From contig JAAMPI010001055.1 of assembly GCA_013054445.1 (NCBI GenBank), forward strand, positions 1 through 20,556: a stretch of DNA of 20,556 nucleotides, written 5' to 3'. Position numbers and translations under genes: made by a program. The stretch's first letter is position 1, and each line of letters starts with the position of its first letter. Shown one piece after another: positions 18,155-20,556 of this stretch. The notes under the pieces are model-generated. The model did not search any database. It was given only the letters and a program-made list of their open reading frames with translations, and was not told the origin of the DNA. The stretch is from Cudoniella acicularis (Eukaryota; Ascomycota; Leotiomycetes; Helotiales; Helotiaceae).

Positions 18155-18667
18155 TTTTGAAAGGTCGGAGTGAAAAGAGGGTTAGAAGGTCGACAGAGGA
18201 TTTTGACAGGAGTTTGGAAATTGTGGTACTGAATCGAGAGGATGGAGGTACTCCAAGATTTTGGTTCTTACTTAGAAAGATGCTAGATGAAAGTAAAGGC
18301 TTGAGAAATAAATTCCTGACAGGAAAAGATATATGGCTGATGAATTTTTAGCGGAGTAACTCTAATTCCGTTGTCCCGCCCGAAGCATCGCATTAGCAAC
18401 AATTTCAAGACCAATATTCCCGTCTGAGTGAAATAGGGCGTTTTTGACGATTTTCAGCTACGCTTTTTGGCGGTAGAAGCGGAGTGGCTTGGGGCTGAAC
18501 GGGGCGCAAGCCTATGACGAGGCAGTTTTGAGAACTCTCGCTTACTTACACTACTAGACACAAATTTCACAATCTATTTGGTTTAGTTTCACTTTCGGCA
18601 CAATTATTATTGAGATTTGTTGAGAAGTATTCTGTTTCGTGACGTTGCGTACGGTCATAACATTGGT
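18155..18667. other. Intergenic between CFEM-like gene and methyltransferase gene
   Basis: Upstream region of the CFEM-like gene and 3' flank of the methyltransferase. An ATATAT on the minus strand at about 18,329-18,334 is a possible TATA element, 175 bp from the ATG. The plus-strand ORF 18,136-18,351 overlaps exon 1 and is judged a shadow. Confidence 0.5.
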
Positions 18668-19666
18668 CTAATTACCGCGTCTAGCAGACATCCAATCCTC
18701 ACTATCTTCTTTAATAACGGCTTTCCGTGCAACTACCCAAGTCAACTCGCAGTTCCAGACGCTGGTTCCAGGATCGTCATTGCCAGTCTCAAAAGAATCT
18801 GCAAAATCCGACATATCCTGGGCGGTTTTCAACTCCTCTTCCGCCTCAGAGGACCCGGCGTGCGCTGCAATGGCTCTTCTCCGCTCCACCCCAGATCTAA
18901 GGAGCGCAGAAGTCGCTTTCTTAATAATGGCACTTGTGTTCTCTCGAACGACGGCCTCCGGGTGGTCCTGGGTTGAGATAGTCTGCAATTGCATAATGCG
19001 GAGAATGTCTCCGGTCCAGCTCATGGGGTTTACCATGCCACTGGGAAATTTCGCCGAAGAGGATGAGGAAATGGCCTTGACTAGTGGTGTAGCCATGGAC
19101 GGGGTAAGGCCTCGTGCCAGGCGTTCTGATATAACAATTCCGACGAGAGCTCTTGCCTTTGCCGTCACGGGACTTGCCCAAGCATCGAGGATATCGCACT
19201 CCTGCCAGTTCAAATAGCCTTTCGGCCGCAGTATAGCAGCTATGTTTTTCACCATGGCCTGTAAGTCCTTCGCTTTGATTGCGTACGTCACAAAACGGAT
19301 GTTGACGACGTCAAATTTGCCAGTGTACTCCTCTGGAAAGGGTTGGGTGGCATCGTGCACGCGGAATTGAATGTCTGCGGCATTGTTATCGTTGTCGTTC
19401 TTGGGAAACTGGTCGGCCGAGATATCGAAAGCGAAAAACTCGGGCTTCTCTGCTGGCCAGGTAGTGGTCATGGCGAGATCGCGGATCCAAGCACCAGTGC
19501 CTGTTGCGATGTCTGCGACGGCATGGATGGACTGGAGTGGTATGGTAGGGTGAATGAGATGGTTCCCGGCGATACCTTTCGCCCAGTGGTGCTGCCAGTC
19601 CAATCGTTTGGATTCGAGGTTGTCACGAGTGAGCATATAAGCTTCTCCTTCTCCTGATTGTGCCAT
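18668..19666 (-). CDS. Class I SAM-dependent methyltransferase
   Basis: Uninterrupted frame of 332 residues, usual length for the fungal LaeA-like/secondary-metabolism methyltransferases. Near the start is a LESKRLDWQHHWAKG stretch common in that group. Motif I (VADIATGTGAW, residues 50-60) is the glycine-rich SAM loop. Asp81 in FFAFDIS is the acidic residue that would hold the ribose, and HDATQPFP (104-111) gives the adenine-binding Asp. FDVVNIRFVTYAI (118-130) is motif IV, and LRPKGYLNWQECD (146-158) is motif VI. The C-terminal half (about 170-330) is variable and should set substrate choice, which I cannot read. No other biosynthetic gene lies in the window, so a cluster is neither shown nor excluded (the gene is near the right edge). 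No intron needed and no signal peptide, so cytosolic or nuclear. A TATA box sits only about 46 bp from the ATG. Confidence 0.9.
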   Translation of the reverse strand: MAQSGEGEAYMLTRDNLESKRLDWQHHWAKGIAGNHLIHPTIPLQSIHAVADIATGTGAWIRDLAMTTTWPAEKPEFFAFDISADQFPKNDNDNNAADIQFRVHDATQPFPEEYTGKFDVVNIRFVTYAIKAKDLQAMVKNIAAILRPKGYLNWQECDILDAWASPVTAKARALVGIVISERLARGLTPSMATPLVKAISSSSSAKFPSGMVNPMSWTGDILRIMQLQTISTQDHPEAVVRENTSAIIKKATSALLRSGVERRRAIAAHAGSSEAEEELKTAQDMSDFADSFETGNDDPGTSVWNCELTWVVARKAVIKEDSEDWMSARRGN

Positions 19667-19711
19667 TTTGGGGGGTAAAGACTTGAATTGAAGGACCCCC
19701 GGTTTTTGTTA

Positions 19712-19717
19712 TTTATA
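19712..19717 (-). promoter_or_regulatory. TATA box of the methyltransferase gene
   Basis: TATAAA (in CTTATAAATAAC) on the minus strand, 46 bp upstream of the ATG at 19,666. If used in the ordinary way it leaves a leader of only about 10-25 nt, or the real start may be a later Met (Met11). Confidence 0.5.
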
Positions 19718-20121
19718 AGGAGGGAGGCCCTAGGAAGTAGCCGGAAGTGTCAAGCTCTAGGGTAGTAGACATGTGGCACAGTTGCATCCAGAAGGAAGAT
19801 CGGTTTCAGTATCGGTTTCAGCATCTATTTTCATGTTAAAATTACTAGGTTTTCGAATAAGAGAAGCTCGGCAGTTAGAAGTTTACAAGTGTTATCTCTC
19901 CTTAGAATTTTCACTACCTAACTAATAAGCTTAGATAACTAACAAGATACTTATTCTCTAGATATTAAGAATATAATAACTATGAATTAAATAATAATAC
20001 AGAATGTTATAAAACTGTTTATTTTATTTAACGAATATATATAATCCTTCGAAAATTTACCGGTAGAATGTGCCCTATCAAAAACTTATGATAGGCTCGC
20101 TTACCTACGTGTTATCAGTTA
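19718..20121. other. Upstream region turning AT-rich, no gene seen
   Basis: From about 19,840 the DNA becomes AT-rich like the other decayed repeats, but no protein or element end can be traced. ATCGGTTTCAG is directly repeated at about 19,799-19,822. Confidence 0.5.
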
Positions 20122-20398
20122 CGGAGGACGCGGCCAAAAGTCTTGCAACTGGCAAGGGTGGGCTCGTTGCCTCAGGCTGCCACATGGGCCTGGCATAGCA
20201 GCGGTCTTTAGGGGCAAGACAGCCTGTAGGAAAAACGATCTCCGTGATATTTATAGGGCCTCTGCACTGTATTTCAGCTCTGAGAGGCCTGTGAATCCCT
20301 GTAGTTACAGCGCCCTCTGGTTACTGTGCAACGCCCCTGCCAGTTAAGCGAGATGCGTCACACCCTGGCAGTTGCAAGACTTATGGCCGCGTCCTCAG
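20122..20398. mobile_element. 277-bp inverted-repeat element (MITE-like), not RIP-decayed
   Basis: Left arm 20,122-20,160 and right arm 20,360-20,398 are inverted repeats of about 38 bp with three substitutions and one indel. The shared cores are GAGGACGCGGCC and AAGTCTTGCAACTG. The inside is GC-rich and non-coding. No convincing target-site duplication is visible: flanks are ..CAGTTA and CGATCTGG. The element stands as a GC-rich island next to AT-rich DNA. Superfamily unknown. Confidence 0.7.
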
Positions 20399-20556
20399 CG
20401 ATCTGGTTCTGCTTGATCGCCCGCTCACAGTCCACTATCCCCTCCGCTGCCACCAGCCTTGCACTTCGCACGACCTATAATAACCTCTTAATAAAATTAC
20501 AACGAAGACATATAAATAAAATAAAATTCTACTATCCCCTCCCCGGTTCAGTTGTC
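20399..20556. other. Window edge, no gene seen
   Basis: CTATCCCCTCC occurs twice (about 20,434 and 20,532), separated by a short AT-rich stretch. Nothing else recognised. Confidence 0.4.

Noticed and set aside
18780..19657. Plus-strand ORFs opposite the methyltransferase
   Set aside because: Shadows of a 332-residue frame with all SAM-binding motifs.

Overview
The window looks like nuclear DNA of a filamentous ascomycete (Pezizomycotina). The evidence is short introns with GT..AG ends and CTAAT/CTGAC branch sites, secreted proteins of fungal type (a spherulin/germin-like cupin and an 8-Cys CFEM-like GPI protein), and repeats whose decay matches repeat-induced point mutation (RIP). No species can be named from the sequence alone.

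Layout. Bases 1-3,560 are a very AT-rich repeat island. It holds a Tc1/mariner transposase relic (1,127 to about 2,190, minus) and the N-terminal half of a pogo/Fot1-type transposase relic (about 2,880-3,554, minus), both killed mainly by G-to-A changes. Bases 3,600-10,100 are a gene-bearing block of normal composition: a secreted cupin (minus, 4,008-4,904), a gap of about 3.7 kb with no gene I can recognise, a small secreted His-rich protein (8,909-9,316), a Ser/Thr/Pro-rich ORF just after it, and a small four-Cys zinc-ribbon-like protein (minus, 9,900-10,088). Bases 10,650-16,970 are a second repeat island. It holds two copies of a TA-flanked non-autonomous element of about 0.7 kb with internal minisatellites, and a complete Tc1/mariner element (14,363-15,904) with a 179-bp solo LTR inserted in its transposase. 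Between these lies a stretch with a tiny Cys-rich gene (13,132-13,299) and a decayed direct duplication. Bases 17,286-19,666 are a second gene block: a four-exon CFEM-like GPI-anchored protein and a SAM-dependent methyltransferase, both minus. The window ends in an AT-rich stretch and a 277-bp inverted-repeat element (20,122-20,398) that shows no sign of RIP.

How it fits together. The genes do not form a pathway or operon. Three of the recognisable genes encode secreted or surface proteins, and they sit between RIP-decayed transposon islands, as in the compartmented genomes of many plant-associated or saprotrophic ascomycetes. The most informative content is the transposon archaeology: nested insertions whose target-site duplications can be read, catalytic residues lost by identifiable transitions, and two different decay signatures (CpA loss in the first island, CpG-to-TpA between the two copies of the short element). 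I found no convincing new multi-gene system.
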